The notes below the pieces were generated by a model that was not told the origin of the DNA, did no database searches, and saw only the letters and a program-made list of their open reading frames with translations. This document shows, one piece after another, positions 25,295 through 37,400 of a stretch of 64,000 nt of DNA. The DNA comes from Burkholderia pyrrocinia (GTDB taxonomy: Bacteria > Pseudomonadota > Gammaproteobacteria > Burkholderiales > Burkholderiaceae), in assembly GCF_001028665.1 (NCBI RefSeq), contig NZ_CP011503.1, positions 3,038,001 to 3,102,000 of the forward strand, read 5' to 3'. Position 1 is the first letter of the stretch. Each line of letters starts with the position of its first letter. Position numbers and translations under genes: made by a program.

Positions 25295-27381
25295 CGACGT
25301 TCGCGATGCGCAAGCGCCTCGCGGCGACGGGGAAGGGCGCGGCGTCCGGCCGGGCAGGCACGATCGCGATCGGCCTCGTCGCGCTGATCGCGATACTCGC
25401 GGCGCTGCGCGTCGCACCCGATTTGCGCGTGTGGTGGGCGGCGGCGCCCGGCAGCGACGGCGCCGCGCTCGCGCACGTGTTCCTGTTCGACCTCAACCTG
25501 CCGCGGGTCGCGGCCGCGCTCGTCGCGGGCGGCTGCCTCGGCATCGCGGGCGCGCTGTTCCAGTCGCTCACGCGCAATCCGCTCGCGTCGCCCGACCTGC
25601 TCGGCGTGACGGGCGGCGCGCAGCTCGGCCTGCTCGCGGCGATGCTCGTGCCGGCACTGGCGGGCGTCGCATCGGTGCCGCTGCTGTTCGTGTGCGGGCT
25701 GGCCGCCGCCGCATGCGCGATCGTCGCGGCCGGCGGCTGGCGTGCGACGCCGTTGCGGCTCGTGCTCGCGGGCAGCGTGTGCATGCTGCTGTTCGCCGCG
25801 CTGTCGACGCTCGTGCTCGCGTTCTTCGAGCAGAACATCGCGGGCGCCGCGCTGTGGACCAACGGCAGTCTTTACCAGCCGGGCGCGACGGGCCTCGCGC
25901 TCGCCGCGCGCTGGCTCGTCGTGCCGCTGGTCGCGCTGCCGTTCGTGATCCGGCCGCTGAATCCGCTCACGCTCGGCGACGATGCGGCGGCCGCGGCCGG
26001 CGTGCGCGTCGATGCAACGCGGCTCGCCGCGACGCTCGTCGCGGTCGCGTTCACGAGCGTGGCCGTCAGTATCGCGGGCCCGCTGTCGTATGTCGGTCTC
26101 GTCGCGCCGAACCTGCTGCGCCAGGTGCGCGGCGCGCGCGCGGCGCGGCTCGGCGTGCTGGTGCCGCTGTCGGCGCTCGCCGGTGGCGCGCTCGTGCTCG
26201 TCACCGACAGCGCGGTGCTCGCGTCGGGCCTCGACGCGACGCTGTCGACCGGCGTCGCGATCGCGCTGGTCGGCACGCCGCTGATGCTCGCGATGATTCG
26301 GCGCGGCGCCGCGTGGTCGGGCGTGCTGCATGCGGATGGCGAACGCGCGGCGGGCGGCGGCTCGACGCGGCTCGTCGGCTGGCTCGAACGGCTCGGCTGG
26401 CCGCTGCGCACAGCGTTGTTCTGCGTGGTCGGCGCGCTGGTGGTGTGGGGCGGCGTGTCGGCCGGCCCCGAATGGCTGTCGCCCGCACGCTGGTCCGCCG
26501 CGCTGTCCGGCCACGATGCGCTCGCGCGGATGCTGATCGACCTGCGCATGCCGCGCCTGCTGTGCGCACTGCTCGCGGGCGCGCTGCTGGCCGTGAGCGG
26601 CGTCGCGATGCAGAGCGTCGTGCGCAATCCGCTCGCGGGCCCCGAAGTGCTGGGCGTCACGCAGGGCGCGGGGCTCGTTACGTTGTTCGCATTGTCGACG
26701 TGGCCGTTGATGGGCCACGTGACGCTTGCGGCGGCTGCGCTGATCGGCGGCGGACTGTCGCTCGCGATCACGCTCGCGCTGAATCACCGGCATCGTTATG
26801 CGCCGCTCGCGGTGGCGTTGACGGGTATCGCGATCGGCGCGCTGTGGACCACGCTCGCACAATGGCTGATCACGCAGCAAAGCGTGCAGCCCGCGCGCTT
26901 CGTCGTGTGGCTCGTCGGCGGCACCTATGGCCGAAGCTGGGGCGAGGTGTCGATGCTGCTGCCGTGGTGCGTGCTCGCGGTGCCCGTGTTCGCGTGGCTC
27001 GCGCGACCGCTCGACATGCTCGCGCTCGGCGACGACCAGGCGGCCGCGCTCGGCCTGCCGGTGGCCGCGCTGCGACCGCTCGCGCTGACGATCGCGACGC
27101 TCGCCGCGTGCGCGGCCGTCGCGGCGGTCGGGCCGGTCGGTTTCATCGGGCTGATGGCGCCGCATGTCGCGACGATGCTCGGCGCGCGCCGGCATCGCAC
27201 GCGGCTGTGGCTCGCGGCCGCGTGCGGCGCGCTGATCCTCGGTGTCGCGGATCTCGCGGCGCGCACGGTCGTCGCGCCGCGCGAAGTGCCGGCCGGCGTG
27301 TTGACCGCGCTGATCGGCGCGCCGTACCTGCTCGGGCTGCTGATTCTCGAGGGGCGCCGCGCCCGGCGCGCGGGGCGATGA
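25291..27381 (+). CDS. orbD: Fused double permease for ferric-ornibactin (FhuB type)
   Basis: 696 residues, two FecCD/BtuC permease domains in one chain (about 15-345 and 365-696). Each has the family marks: LPRVAAALVAGGCLGIAGALFQSLTRNPLASPDLLGVTGGAQLG in the first, and MPRLLCALLAGALLAVSGVAMQSVVRNPLAGPEVLGVTQGAGL in the second. VSIAGPLSYVGLVAPNLLRQV and VAAVGPVGFIGLMAPHVATML are the paired C-terminal helices. About 20 membrane helices are expected. The fusion resembles FhuB, where one chain makes the whole channel. ATGA overlap with orbC. Confidence 0.93.
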   Translation: MTTFAMRKRLAATGKGAASGRAGTIAIGLVALIAILAALRVAPDLRVWWAAAPGSDGAALAHVFLFDLNLPRVAAALVAGGCLGIAGALFQSLTRNPLASPDLLGVTGGAQLGLLAAMLVPALAGVASVPLLFVCGLAAAACAIVAAGGWRATPLRLVLAGSVCMLLFAALSTLVLAFFEQNIAGAALWTNGSLYQPGATGLALAARWLVVPLVALPFVIRPLNPLTLGDDAAAAAGVRVDATRLAATLVAVAFTSVAVSIAGPLSYVGLVAPNLLRQVRGARAARLGVLVPLSALAGGALVLVTDSAVLASGLDATLSTGVAIALVGTPLMLAMIRRGAAWSGVLHADGERAAGGGSTRLVGWLERLGWPLRTALFCVVGALVVWGGVSAGPEWLSPARWSAALSGHDALARMLIDLRMPRLLCALLAGALLAVSGVAMQSVVRNPLAGPEVLGVTQGAGLVTLFALSTWPLMGHVTLAAAALIGGGLSLAITLALNHRHRYAPLAVALTGIAIGALWTTLAQWLITQQSVQPARFVVWLVGGTYGRSWGEVSMLLPWCVLAVPVFAWLARPLDMLALGDDQAAALGLPVAALRPLALTIATLAACAAVAAVGPVGFIGLMAPHVATMLGARRHRTRLWLAAACGALILGVADLAARTVVAPREVPAGVLTALIGAPYLLGLLILEGRRARRAGR

Positions 27382-28178
27382 CGCCGTCGCTCGACGGCGC
27401 GCGCGCCACGCGCTTCTCGGCGTTCGCGCCCGAACCGTTCGCCGACCATCTCGACGTCGTCTGGCTTGGCATGCCCGACGACGCACATGCGCCGGGCCGC
27501 ATCGTCATGCCCGTCAGCGCGTTGCCCGAGCACCGCGACGCGGTGCTCGATGCAATGGTCCGCCATTACGGCGGCGATCCGGCGCAGCATGCGCGCGCGC
27601 TGATGTCGCAATGGAGCAAATACTATTTCGGCCGTGCGGCGCCGGCCGGCGTCGTCGCCGCGCTGACGCTCGGCCGGCCGCTCGACATGACGCCCGAGCG
27701 CACGTTCGTCGCGCTCGACGACGGGATGCCGGTTGCGCTGTATTTCGCGGCGGACGCGCTCGGCGCGCCGTGCGACGATCCCGCGCTTCGTTATGCAGGG
27801 CTCGTCGCGCATCTCGGCGCGGTGATCGACCTGCTCGCCGCGATGGGCCGCGTCACGCCGCGCGTGCTGTGGAGCAACGCGGGCAACCTGCTCGACTATC
27901 TGCTCGACACCTGCCGGTCGCTGCCTTGCGCGGCCGATCCCGTGCGCGATGCGGGCTGGCTGTTCGGCTCGACGTGCCTTGCCTGCGAACCGAATCCGCT
28001 GCGCATGCCGGTACGCGATGCCGTGCCGCGCTCGCCGCTGCTGCCGACGCCGTTTCGCGCGCGCCGCGTGTGCTGCCTGCGCTATGAAATTCCTGGAGAA
28101 ACACAACTGTGTGGGAGCTGCCCCCTGCTACTGACGATGGACGACGCGGCGCTGGCCGGGCAGGACGCCATCCGGTGA
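27378..28178 (+). CDS. orbF: FhuF-like ferric-siderophore reductase
   Basis: 266 residues. The C-terminal segment [23 protein letters not shown] has the CC-x10-C-x2-C arrangement that binds the unusual [2Fe-2S] cluster of FhuF. The N-terminal part ([43 protein letters not shown]) is also FhuF-like. Members reduce ferric siderophores in the cytoplasm and so release iron. The start overlaps the orbD stop (ATGA). The same tail also has an upstream cysteine pair ([10 protein letters not shown]) of unclear role. Confidence 0.88.
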   Translation: MTPSLDGARATRFSAFAPEPFADHLDVVWLGMPDDAHAPGRIVMPVSALPEHRDAVLDAMVRHYGGDPAQHARALMSQWSKYYFGRAAPAGVVAALTLGRPLDMTPERTFVALDDGMPVALYFAADALGAPCDDPALRYAGLVAHLGAVIDLLAAMGRVTPRVLWSNAGNLLDYLLDTCRSLPCAADPVRDAGWLFGSTCLACEPNPLRMPVRDAVPRSPLLPTPFRARRVCCLRYEIPGETQLCGSCPLLLTMDDAALAGQDAIR

Positions 28179-29200
28179 CGCACGACGCGGGCCGCCGACA
28201 CGCGTTGGGCGCAATCGCCGCGCTCGGTGCTGCGTGCTGCGGCGTGTTTTCTGCGTCGGCCGGTGCGGTTGCCGTTGCCGGCGGCAGCAACCGCGCGCCG
28301 GGCGCCGTGTCGCTGGCCGGCAACCCGGTCGTGTCGCAGGCGAGCGCGAAGATGCCGGTGCGACCGCAGCGCGTGGTCGCGCTCGACTTCATGTTCGCGG
28401 AAAGCGTGATCGCGCTCGACCTCGTGCCGGTCGGGATGGCCGATACCGCGTTCTATCCGGGCTGGCTCGGCTACCAGAGCGACCGGCTCGCGCACGTGAC
28501 CGACATCGGCTCGCGGCAGGAGCCGGGGCTCGAGGCGATCGCCGCGGTCAAGCCCGACCTGATCATCGGCGTCGGCTTCCGGCATGCGCCGATCTTCGAC
28601 GCGCTCGACCGGATCGCGCCGACGATCCTGTTCCAGTTCAGCCCGAATGTTGCCGAGGACGGCGTGCCCGTCACGCAGCTCGACTGGATGCGGCAGATCT
28701 TCCGGACGATCGGTACAGTGACGGGGCGCGACGCGCGCGCACAAGTGGTCGATGCGCAGCTCGATGCGGGGATCGCACGCAATGCGGCGCGGCTCGCGGC
28801 AGCGGGCAGAAAGGGCGAGCGCATCGCGCTGCTGCAGGATCTCGGCTTGCCCGATCGTTACTGGGCCTATACGGGCAACAGCACGTCGGCGGGTCTCGCG
28901 CGTGCGCTCGGGCTCGATCCGTGGCCAAAGAAGCCGACGCGGGAAGGCACGCTGTACGTGACGTCGGCCGACCTGCTCACGCAGCGCAATCTGGCCGTGA
29001 TGTTCGTGACCGCGTCGGGGATGGACGTGCCGCTGTCGGCGAAACTCGATTCGCCGGTGTGGCGCTTCGTGCCCGCGCTGCGCGACCACCGGATCGCGCT
29101 GATCGAACGCAATATCTGGGGGTTCGGCGGGCCGATGTCGGCGCTGAAGCTGGCCGACGTGATGACCGATACGATGCTGAAGCTGCCGGCCGCGCGTTGA
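28175..29200 (+). CDS. orbB: Periplasmic ferric-ornibactin binding protein
   Basis: 341 residues from a GTG that overlaps the orbF stop. The N-terminus [28 protein letters not shown] looks like a twin-arginine signal (RRHALG plus a mild hydrophobic stretch) more than a Sec signal. The mature part is a FhuD/FecB-type binding protein: [41 protein letters not shown], and [21 protein letters not shown]. It carries ferric-ornibactin from OrbA to OrbCD. It is the last gene of the orbH operon and is followed by a strong hairpin. Confidence 0.9.
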   Translation: MTHDAGRRHALGAIAALGAACCGVFSASAGAVAVAGGSNRAPGAVSLAGNPVVSQASAKMPVRPQRVVALDFMFAESVIALDLVPVGMADTAFYPGWLGYQSDRLAHVTDIGSRQEPGLEAIAAVKPDLIIGVGFRHAPIFDALDRIAPTILFQFSPNVAEDGVPVTQLDWMRQIFRTIGTVTGRDARAQVVDAQLDAGIARNAARLAAAGRKGERIALLQDLGLPDRYWAYTGNSTSAGLARALGLDPWPKKPTREGTLYVTSADLLTQRNLAVMFVTASGMDVPLSAKLDSPVWRFVPALRDHRIALIERNIWGFGGPMSALKLADVMTDTMLKLPAAR

Positions 29201-29328
29201 GCGCGCGGAGGGTTGTCGGGTATCGATAACGCTGTGTTAACGGGCAGGGCGTTGTAATCGGCTTGACGGTCGATGTCCCGGCCTTTCCTTGTCTCCACGC
29301 TCCGGCAACATTTCCTTCTGAATCGAAC

Positions 29329-29364
29329 ATCGCCGACGCGCTGCCATTGCGGCGCGTCGGCGAT
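29329..29364. terminator. Bidirectional hairpin between orbB and orbE
   Basis: TCGCCGACGCGC (29330-29341) and GCGCGTCGGCGA (29352-29363) form a perfect 12-bp stem, one more A-T pair outside, with a 10-base loop. It lies between the convergent orbB and orbE genes. T-runs are weak. Confidence 0.6.
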
Positions 29365-29379
29365 CGATCCATCAATGGC

Positions 29380-31131
29380 TTACACGCTCAGCGCATCGAC
29401 GCCGTCTTGCGCACGCGAACGCGCGGGCATCGTGTCGCTGACGATGCGCCCGTTGTCGAGCTTCAGCAGCCGGTCGGCGAGATCGAAATAGCGGTCGTCG
29501 TGCGTGATCACGATCACGGCCTTGCCGCGTGCGCGCAGTTCGGGCAGCAACTGCTCGTAGAACACGGCCTTGAACGACGGATCCTGGTCGGCCGCCCATT
29601 CGTCGAACAGGTAGAACGGCCGGTCTTCCAGATACGCGACGACGAGCGCGAGCCGCTTGCGCTGCCCGGTCGACAGCGCACGGGTCGAGAACGCGCCGTC
29701 GACGACTTTCACCTTGTGGTCGAGCGCCAGCTTCGCGACGAGCGCGTTCGCGCGTGCATCGGCCTGCGCGCGGGCCGGATCGTCGGGATCGACGATGCCG
29801 AGCAGCGCATCGAACAGGTGGAAATCGTTGAACACCGCGCTGAAGCGCTGCCGATACGCTGCCCGCTCGCGCCAGCCGATCGTGCGGCCGTCGACCTCGA
29901 TCGTGCCTTCCTCGGGCTCGTAGAGCCCCGTCAGCACCTTCGCGAGCGTCGTCTTGCCGCTGCCGTTGCCGCCGACGATGAACACGAGCTCGCCTGGCTT
30001 GATCGTCAGGTCGATCGGCCCGATGCTGAACATCCGTTCGTCGCGCTCGTGGAAATACGCGTGCGTGACGCCGTGCAATGTGACGGCGCCGGCCGGCGGC
30101 ACGTCGGGCGCGTCGGCCGCGGGCGGCACCGTGCGCAGCGCGCCGAACTCGGCCATCACGCCTTCGATTCGCGTAAGCGATACGCGCGCCGCGTTGACGG
30201 TCGGCAGGTTGTTCAGGAGCCCGTCGAGCGGCACGAGCATGAACAGGAACACGACGACGTAGCCGGCCGCCACGCCCGGCTCGGCGTGCACGCCGAGTTG
30301 CGGCCAGAACGATGCGAAGCCGAGGAACACGTAGAACAGGAAGATGATCCAGCCGACCCCGACCGCATACGCGCTGAACGCGCGGCGGCGGTGGTCGCGC
30401 ACCTCGCCGATCGCGGCGCCGAGCTGGCCGTCGACGAACTGGCGTGCGCGCGCATCGTGCAGCTTCAGTTCCTTCGCACCGGAAAACAGCGAGCCGAGAT
30501 AGCCGAACAGGCGGTCCTGCGCCTGGCCGGCCGCTTCGAGCGACGCGATCGCGCGGCGGTCGCCGGTGTGATAACCGAGCGAGCCGGCGATGATCGCGGC
30601 CAGCGCCAGCACGCACACGGGCCACGACAGCCACGCGAGATAACCGAGGCAGCCGAACACGATCGAGCCGTGCATGACCAGGTTCGGCAGCGCGAAGAAC
30701 AGCATCGACACGTTGGTCGCATCGTCGGTCAGCACCGACTGCACGGGCGCCGCGCCGATCCGCTCGATGTCGCGCAGCTCGGCCGCACCGACGCGTCGCG
30801 CGAGGTGCACGCGCAGCCGCGCCATCGTGTCCTGCGACAGGCGCGCGAACAGCGTGCCCGACACGATCCGCGTGACGAGCGCGATCACCGCGCACAGCGC
30901 GAAGCGCCACGCGAGCGACGCATCGGCGGCGCCCGGTTGCGCGAGTGCGCGGTTCAGCGTCGCGACGAGCAGCACGCTCGCGACGCCGTTCAGCACGCAC
31001 GCGGTGAGTGCCAGCGCGAGCGACGCGCGGCTTTCGCGCAACAGCGCGAGGATCAGGCGCGCCGCGGGGCGGGCGGGCGAGGCGTCGAGGGACGGCGGGG
31101 AAGAAGGCTCGTAGGCGGCTGTCATCGGCAA
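29380..31131 (-). CDS. orbE: Cyclic-peptide type ABC exporter (PvdE-like), ornibactin export
   Basis: 583 residues: an N-terminal six-helix transmembrane domain (about 25-320; LALALTACVLNGVASVLLVATLNRALAQ opens it) fused to an ATPase domain. Walker A is VGGNGSGKTTL, the signature is LSTGQRKRLALVVAYLE (T replacing one G), and Walker B is PFYLFDEWAADQDP, the DEWAADQDP form typical of PvdE/SyrD exporters. PvdE-like proteins move the siderophore precursor across the inner membrane. It is transcribed opposite to orbI from its own OrbS-type promoter. MTAAYEPS at 31125 is an alternative start. Confidence 0.92.
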   Translation of the reverse strand: MPMTAAYEPSSPPSLDASPARPAARLILALLRESRASLALALTACVLNGVASVLLVATLNRALAQPGAADASLAWRFALCAVIALVTRIVSGTLFARLSQDTMARLRVHLARRVGAAELRDIERIGAAPVQSVLTDDATNVSMLFFALPNLVMHGSIVFGCLGYLAWLSWPVCVLALAAIIAGSLGYHTGDRRAIASLEAAGQAQDRLFGYLGSLFSGAKELKLHDARARQFVDGQLGAAIGEVRDHRRRAFSAYAVGVGWIIFLFYVFLGFASFWPQLGVHAEPGVAAGYVVVFLFMLVPLDGLLNNLPTVNAARVSLTRIEGVMAEFGALRTVPPAADAPDVPPAGAVTLHGVTHAYFHERDERMFSIGPIDLTIKPGELVFIVGGNGSGKTTLAKVLTGLYEPEEGTIEVDGRTIGWRERAAYRQRFSAVFNDFHLFDALLGIVDPDDPARAQADARANALVAKLALDHKVKVVDGAFSTRALSTGQRKRLALVVAYLEDRPFYLFDEWAADQDPSFKAVFYEQLLPELRARGKAVIVITHDDRYFDLADRLLKLDNGRIVSDTMPARSRAQDGVDALSV

Positions 31132-31242
31132 CGTCGGTAAAGGGAAGGCAAGCGAATACGCGGAAACGCAAAACGCGGAAGCGGAAAAGGTGATGCGAAA
31201 GCGGCGGGCGGGGTATGCCCGTTCCGGCTTTCCTCACTGATA

Positions 31243-31267
31243 GACGAACGGGCCGCGTAAATATTTA
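31243..31267 (-). promoter_or_regulatory. OrbS-dependent promoter before orbE
   Basis: Minus-strand TAAA starting at 31267 and CGTC at 31246-31243, spacer 17 bases, identical geometry to the orbH and orbI promoters. CGTCTATCAG is shared with the orbH site. Confidence 0.8.
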
Positions 31268-31315
31268 GCGGCGCGTGCAAAAAAGATGGCCACGCATGCT
31301 TTGAGCGCAAAACGG

Positions 31316-31340
31316 TAAAAAATCGGCCGCGCCGTTCGTC
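31316..31340 (+). promoter_or_regulatory. OrbS-dependent promoter before orbI
   Basis: TAAA at 31316 and CGTC at 31337-31340 with a 17-base spacer; CCGTTCGTC before the transcription start is shared with the divergent orbE promoter 49 bases away. It would drive orbI through orbL. Confidence 0.82.
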
Positions 31341-31410
31341 ACACCAGTGAAGCCGCCCCAAGCGGCCCCGAGACTTGGCCGAAGCGGCCGGACCGAAGGA
31401 CTTCACGCAC

Positions 31411-34400
31411 ATGACGAGTTTCCCGATTGCGCTGCATCACCGAATCCGCGAACTGGCGCGCGTCGCGCCCGACGCGCCCGCCATCGCGGTACCTTTCCAG
31501 AACGATTTGCGCCTGTCGCGCGGCGCGCTCGACGCGCGTGCGTCGCGGCTGGCCCGGCAACTGCGCGCGGCCGGCGTCGGCGCGGAAGTGCGGGTCGGCG
31601 TCTGCGTCGAGCGTTCGTGCGAGCTGTTCGTCGCGCTGCTGGCCGTGCTGAAGGCGGGCGGCGTGTTCGTGCCGCTCGATCCGCGTCATCCGGCCGCGCG
31701 CCTCGACTGGATCGTCCAGGATGCGCAACTGCGGCACGGCATCGTCGACGCAGCCGGCCGTGCGGCGCTCGGCACGCCGTTCGAACAGGCGTTCGACGCG
31801 GCTGCCGAAACGGCGGACGAGCAAGACATTGCTGCCGATGACGAAGACGTGCCCGTGCACCCGCGTTCGGCCGCCTACATGATCTATACGTCGGGCTCGA
31901 CCGGCACGCCGAAGGCGGTCGTCGTCGAGCACGGGCCGCTCGCCGCGCACTGCGACGCGCTCGCGGCAGCGCTGCCGATCGAGGCCGGCGACCGTCTGCT
32001 GCATTTCGCATCGGTCAATTTCGACGCCGCTCATGAGTGCTGGCTCGCGCCGCTCGCGATCGGCGCCAGTATCGTCGTGGCGCCGCCGCAGCCGTTCGCG
32101 CCCGACGCCGCGCATGCGCTGCTGGTGCGCGAATCGGTCAACGTCGCCGCATTTCCGCCTGCATACCTGCGCGAATTCGCGGCTGTCGCCGCGCGCGACG
32201 GCGTGCCGCCGGCATTGCGCGTACTCGCGTTCGGCGGCGAAGCGCTGCCGCAGCAGGCATTCGAACTCGTGTGCCGCACGTTCCCGTCGGTGCGCCTGAT
32301 CAACGGCTACGGGCCGACCGAGGCCGTGATCTCGCCGATGCTGTGGCCGGTCGAACCGGGCGAGACGCCCGTGCTGGCCGCCGATGACGCGTATGCGTCG
32401 CTGCCGATCGGCCGCGTGATCGGCCCGCGCGTCGCGCGTGTCGACGGCGAGTCGCGCGAAGGCGGCGAGCTGCTGCTCGGCGGCGTCTGTATCGCGCGCG
32501 GCTATCACGGCCGTCCGGCGCTGACGGCCGAACGCTTCATTCCCGATCCGGACGGCGAGCCCGGCGCGCGTGTCTACCGCACGGGCGATCTCGCACGCCT
32601 GCGCGACGATGGAGCGTTCGACTATCTCGGCCGTCTCGACGATCAGGTCCAGGTGCGCGGCGTGCGCGTGGAGCCCGCGGAAATCGCTGCGTGCCTGCGC
32701 TCGCATCCGGCCGTGGCCGATGCGGCCGTGGTTGCCGAAACCGGCAACGGGCCGACGCGGCTGATCGCGTGCGTCGCGCTGCGCGCGGCGGCCGACGATG
32801 CAGCGCTGAAGGCGCACGTGGGAGCGTTATTGCCGGCGGCATGGCAGCCGCACCGGTTCGTACGCTGCGATGCGCTGCCGTATACGTTGAATGGCAAGGT
32901 CGATCGCGCCGCGCTGCGCGAGCGGATTGCCGCCGCGCGCGACACGACGCAAGGTGCCGGCGACGCGCCGCGCACGCAGACCGAGCAGCAACTCGCCGGC
33001 CTCTGGCAAACGCTGCTCGGCCTCGACGCCGCGCCGTCGCGCGACGACCATTTCTTTGCGCTGGGCGCCGATTCGCTCGCCGCGATGCAGTTGCAGGCCG
33101 CGATTCGCGCCGCTTGGCGTGTGAACCTGCGGCTCGATACGCTGTTCGCCGATCCGGCGCTCGCCGAACTGGCCGAAACGGTCGATCGTTCGGAACGCGA
33201 GACCGGCGAACCGCTGGCCGTCATTTCCGCACGCCGAGCGACGGCCGATGCAGCCGCATCGGGCGCGCCGCATGTCGACCGTGCGGCATCGCTCGCGCAG
33301 CAACGTTTCTGGGTGCTCGCGCAAACGCGCGATGCGAGCGCCGCATATCACATCGCCGCGCACTGGACGATCGACGGCGCGCTCGATCGCGACGCGCTGC
33401 AGCGTGCGCTCGATCACTTGATCGGCCGGCACGAAGCGTGGCGCACGACGCTCGTCGACAATGACGACGGCATCGTGATGCAGCGGATTCATGCGCATCT
33501 GCCGGTGTCGATCGCCGACTTCGACCTGCGCGACCAGCCGCCGGCCGCGCGCGACGCGCAAGCCGCACGGCTCGCCGAGCGCGATGCGGCCGAACCGTTC
33601 GACCTCGCACGCGGCCCGCTGCTGCGCGCGACGCTCGTCGCGCTCGCCGACGATCGTCACCGCCTGCTGCTGACCGCGCATCATGCGATCACCGACGGCT
33701 GGAGTTCGCGCTGCGCGTTCGACGAACTGTCGGCCGCGTACCGCGCGTATGCCGAAGGCCGCGAGCCGTCGTTGCCCGATCTGCCGATCCAGTACGCCGA
33801 CTACGCGGACTGGCAGCGCGACATGCTGGCCGGCGGCGAGGGCGAACGTCAGCTCGACTACTGGCGCGGCGCATTGCGCGACGTGCCGGGCCCGATCGCG
33901 CTGCCGGTCGATCGTCAGCCGGGCGCCGCGCGCACGCTGCAGGGCGCGCGCGTGTCGGTGCGCCTGCCCGACGCGGTTGCGGCCGACGTACGGCAACTCG
34001 CACGCGACGCGCAGGCCACCGTCTTCACGGTGCTGCTGGCTGCGCTCGACGCATGGCTGTCGCGCCTGACCGGCGAAACGGACGTCGTCGTCGCGGTGCC
34101 GGTCGCGCATCGCCAGCGGCCTGAAACGCGCGCGCTGCTGGGGTTGTTCCTGAATACGGTCGCGCTGCGCGTGCGCGTGGCGCCGACGCTGCCGTTCCGC
34201 ACGCTCGTCGACGCGGCGCGCACGGCGGCGCTCGACGCGGTCGCGCACCAGGACGTGCCGTTCGAGCGTGTCGTCGATGCGGTGAAGCCGCCGGTCAAGC
34301 GCGGCGACGAATGGCTGCGCGTGAAATTCGCGCAGCAGTTCGACGCGCGGCACGACAGCGTGCTGCCGGGCGCGACGGCGGTCGCGACGCCGGGGCCCGA

Positions 34401-37400
34401 TCTGGCCGCGCGCTTCGACTTCGCGCTGGATTTCACCGACGACGCGAACGGGATCGAACTGGTCGCGGCCTATGCGACCGACTGCATCGACGCCGATACC
34501 GCACGCGCGTGGCTCGACAGCTATGCGGCGCTCGTCGGCGCGGCCGCGCACGATCCGCACCGCACGACGGCAGCGCTGCCGTGCGACGCATCGGCCGCAG
34601 CGCGCCAGCCGCGCGACGGCCGTGCGCTGCGTGTCGAACATGCCGACATCGTCGCCGCATTCGCGCGGCAGGCGGCCGCGTATCCGCATCGCGTCGCGCT
34701 CGACGATGCGTCGGCGTCGCTGACGTTCGCCGAACTCGACGACGCGTCGAACCGCATCGCGCATGCGCTGAAGCAGCGTGGCGCGACGGCAGAAGCACCG
34801 GTCGTCATCTGCATCGAACGGTCCGCACGCTTCGTCGTCGGCCTGCTCGGTGCGTTGAAGGCCGGTGCGCTCGCCGTGTTGCTCGATCCCGCGCAACCTG
34901 CCGCACGACTCGCCGCGGCGGCAGCCGACTGCGGCGCACGCTGGGCGCTCGTCGCGGAGACGGCCGCATGGCCCGCCGGCATCGACGCAAAACCGCTCGA
35001 CGTCGATACTCTCGCACAGGACGCGACGCTCGCCCATGCGGCCGGCGTGCGCGTTGCGCCGCATCCGGAACAGGGCGCGTACCTGATCTATACGTCGGGT
35101 TCGACCGGTACGCCGAAGGGCGTCGTCGTGTCGCACGGCGCACTGGCCGACTACGTGCAGGGGATGCTCGACGAACTCGCGTTCGCACCGGACGCGTCGT
35201 TCGCGATGGTGTCGACCGTTGCCGCCGATCTCGGCCACACGACGCTGTTCGGCGCGTTGTGCGCGGGCCGCACGCTGCACCTGCTGCCGGCCGCATGCGC
35301 GTTCGATCCGGACCTGTTCGCGGACGAGATGCGCCGCCGCGACGTCGGCGTGCTGAAGATCGTGCCGAGCCACCTGCAGGCGCTGCTCGACGCGCGCGTG
35401 CCGGCCGACGTGCTGCCGCGCCACGCGCTCGTGACGGGCGGCGAAACGCTCACGTGGGCGCTCGTGGCGCGCCTGGCCGCGCTCGCGCCGGCCTGCCGCG
35501 TGATCAACCATTACGGGCCGACCGAAGCGACGGTCGGCGCGATCGCGTGCGACACGGCGTCGATCGCCGCCGATGCGCGCGATCCCGCGAGCGGCGTGCC
35601 GCTCGGCCTGCCGCTGCCGAACGCGCGCGCGCTCGTGCTCGACGCGTTCGGCGCATGCGTGCCGGCCGGTGCGACGGGCGAGCTGTATCTGGGCGGGCCG
35701 GGCGTCGCGCGCGGTTACCTCGGGCGTCCGGCGCAGACCGCCGAACGCTTCGTGCCCGATCCGTTCACGCCCGGCGCGCGGCTGTATCGCACCGGCGACC
35801 GCGTGCGCTTGCGCGCGGACGGCCGTCTCGCGTTCCTCGGCCGCATCGACGACCAGGTGAAGATTCGCGGCTACCGCGTCGAACCGGGCGAGGTGAGTGC
35901 GGCCGTGCGCGCGGCCGGCCCGGTCGCACAGGCCGAAACGCTCACGATCGAGCACGACGGCCGCCTGCGTCTTGCGACCTTCGTCGTGATGCGCGACGGT
36001 GCGGCGTTCGACGAGGCCGCCATGCGCGCGGCGCTCGCCGCGAAGCTGCCCGACTACATGGTGCCCGCGCAGTTCGTCGCGCTCGCGCGCCTGCCGGTGA
36101 CCGCTAACGGCAAGATCGATCGCGCGGCGTTACGCGAACTGGCGGCCGCGCCGGTTGCAATCGCGTCCGGCGATGCGCCGCAGGGCGCGGTCGAAACGGT
36201 GCTCGCCGAAGTCTGGCAGGCCGTGCTGAAGGCGCCGCAGGTCGGCCGCGACGACAACTTCTTCGAACTCGGCGGCGATTCGATTCTCGTGCTGCAGGTG
36301 ATCGCCCGTGCGCGCAAGCGTGGCGTGCGCTTCACGCCGAAGCAACTGTTCGACGGTCCGACGGTGGCCGAACTCGCACGCATCGCGAAAACCGAAGACG
36401 TGACCGCTGCTGCTCAGCCTGCCATCGCAGCCGTAGTGGCGACGCCCGCTGCTTCGCCAATCCTGACGCCCGCGCAGCAACGCTTCTTCGCGCTCGACGT
36501 CCCGCAGCGCGGCCACTGGAACCAGTCGGTCGCGTTCGACGTGCGCGGGCCGTTCGACGCGGACGCGTTCGCGCGCGCATTCGATGCGTTGCTGACGCAT
36601 CACGACGTGTTCCGCCAGCGCTTCGCGCGCGGCACTGACGGTACGTGGCGCGCCAGCGATGCCGCGAAGCCGTACGATGCGCTGCCGTTCGTCGAAGTCG
36701 CCGCACGCGACGACGCCGACGCGCTCGCGCGCTTCGACGCGTTGCAGCGCCGTCTCGACCTCGGTCGTGGGCCGCTCGCCTGCGCGTGCGCGGCACGGCT
36801 GCCGGACGGTTCGACGCAGCTCTATCTCGCGATTCACCACGCGATCGTCGACGGCGTATCGTGGCGCATCCTGCTTGACGACCTTGACTCGGCATACCGC
36901 GCCGCATGTGAACGCACGCCGGTCCGGCTGTCGCAGCCGGGCCTGCGTGCGGACGCGTGGGCCGCACGGCTCGCGCGCGCCGCGACGGAACCGGAATCGC
37001 CGTTCGCGGCCGAGGCCGCGTACTGGGCCGCGATGGCGCAGGGCGACGACCTCGTGCCCGATCACCCCGACGCGGCGGCGACGAATGCCGATGCAGCCGT
37101 CGTCGTGCAGACGATCGACGCGGCATTGACGCGCGCGGCGCTGACCGATGCGCATGCGGCGTATCGCACGCAGATGATCGAACTGCTGGGCGCGGCGCTC
37201 GCGCTGGCACTGGCCGGCGTGCGCGGCTCGGCATCGTGCCGCATCGAACTGGAAGGGCATGGCCGCGAGGCGCTGTTCGACGATGCGGACGCGAGCCGCA
37301 CGATCGGCTGGCTGACGAGCCACTACCCGGTGACGTTGCCGGTCGAAGCGACCGCGAGCGACACGCTGTGCGCGGTCAAGGACACGCTGCGCGCGGTGCC

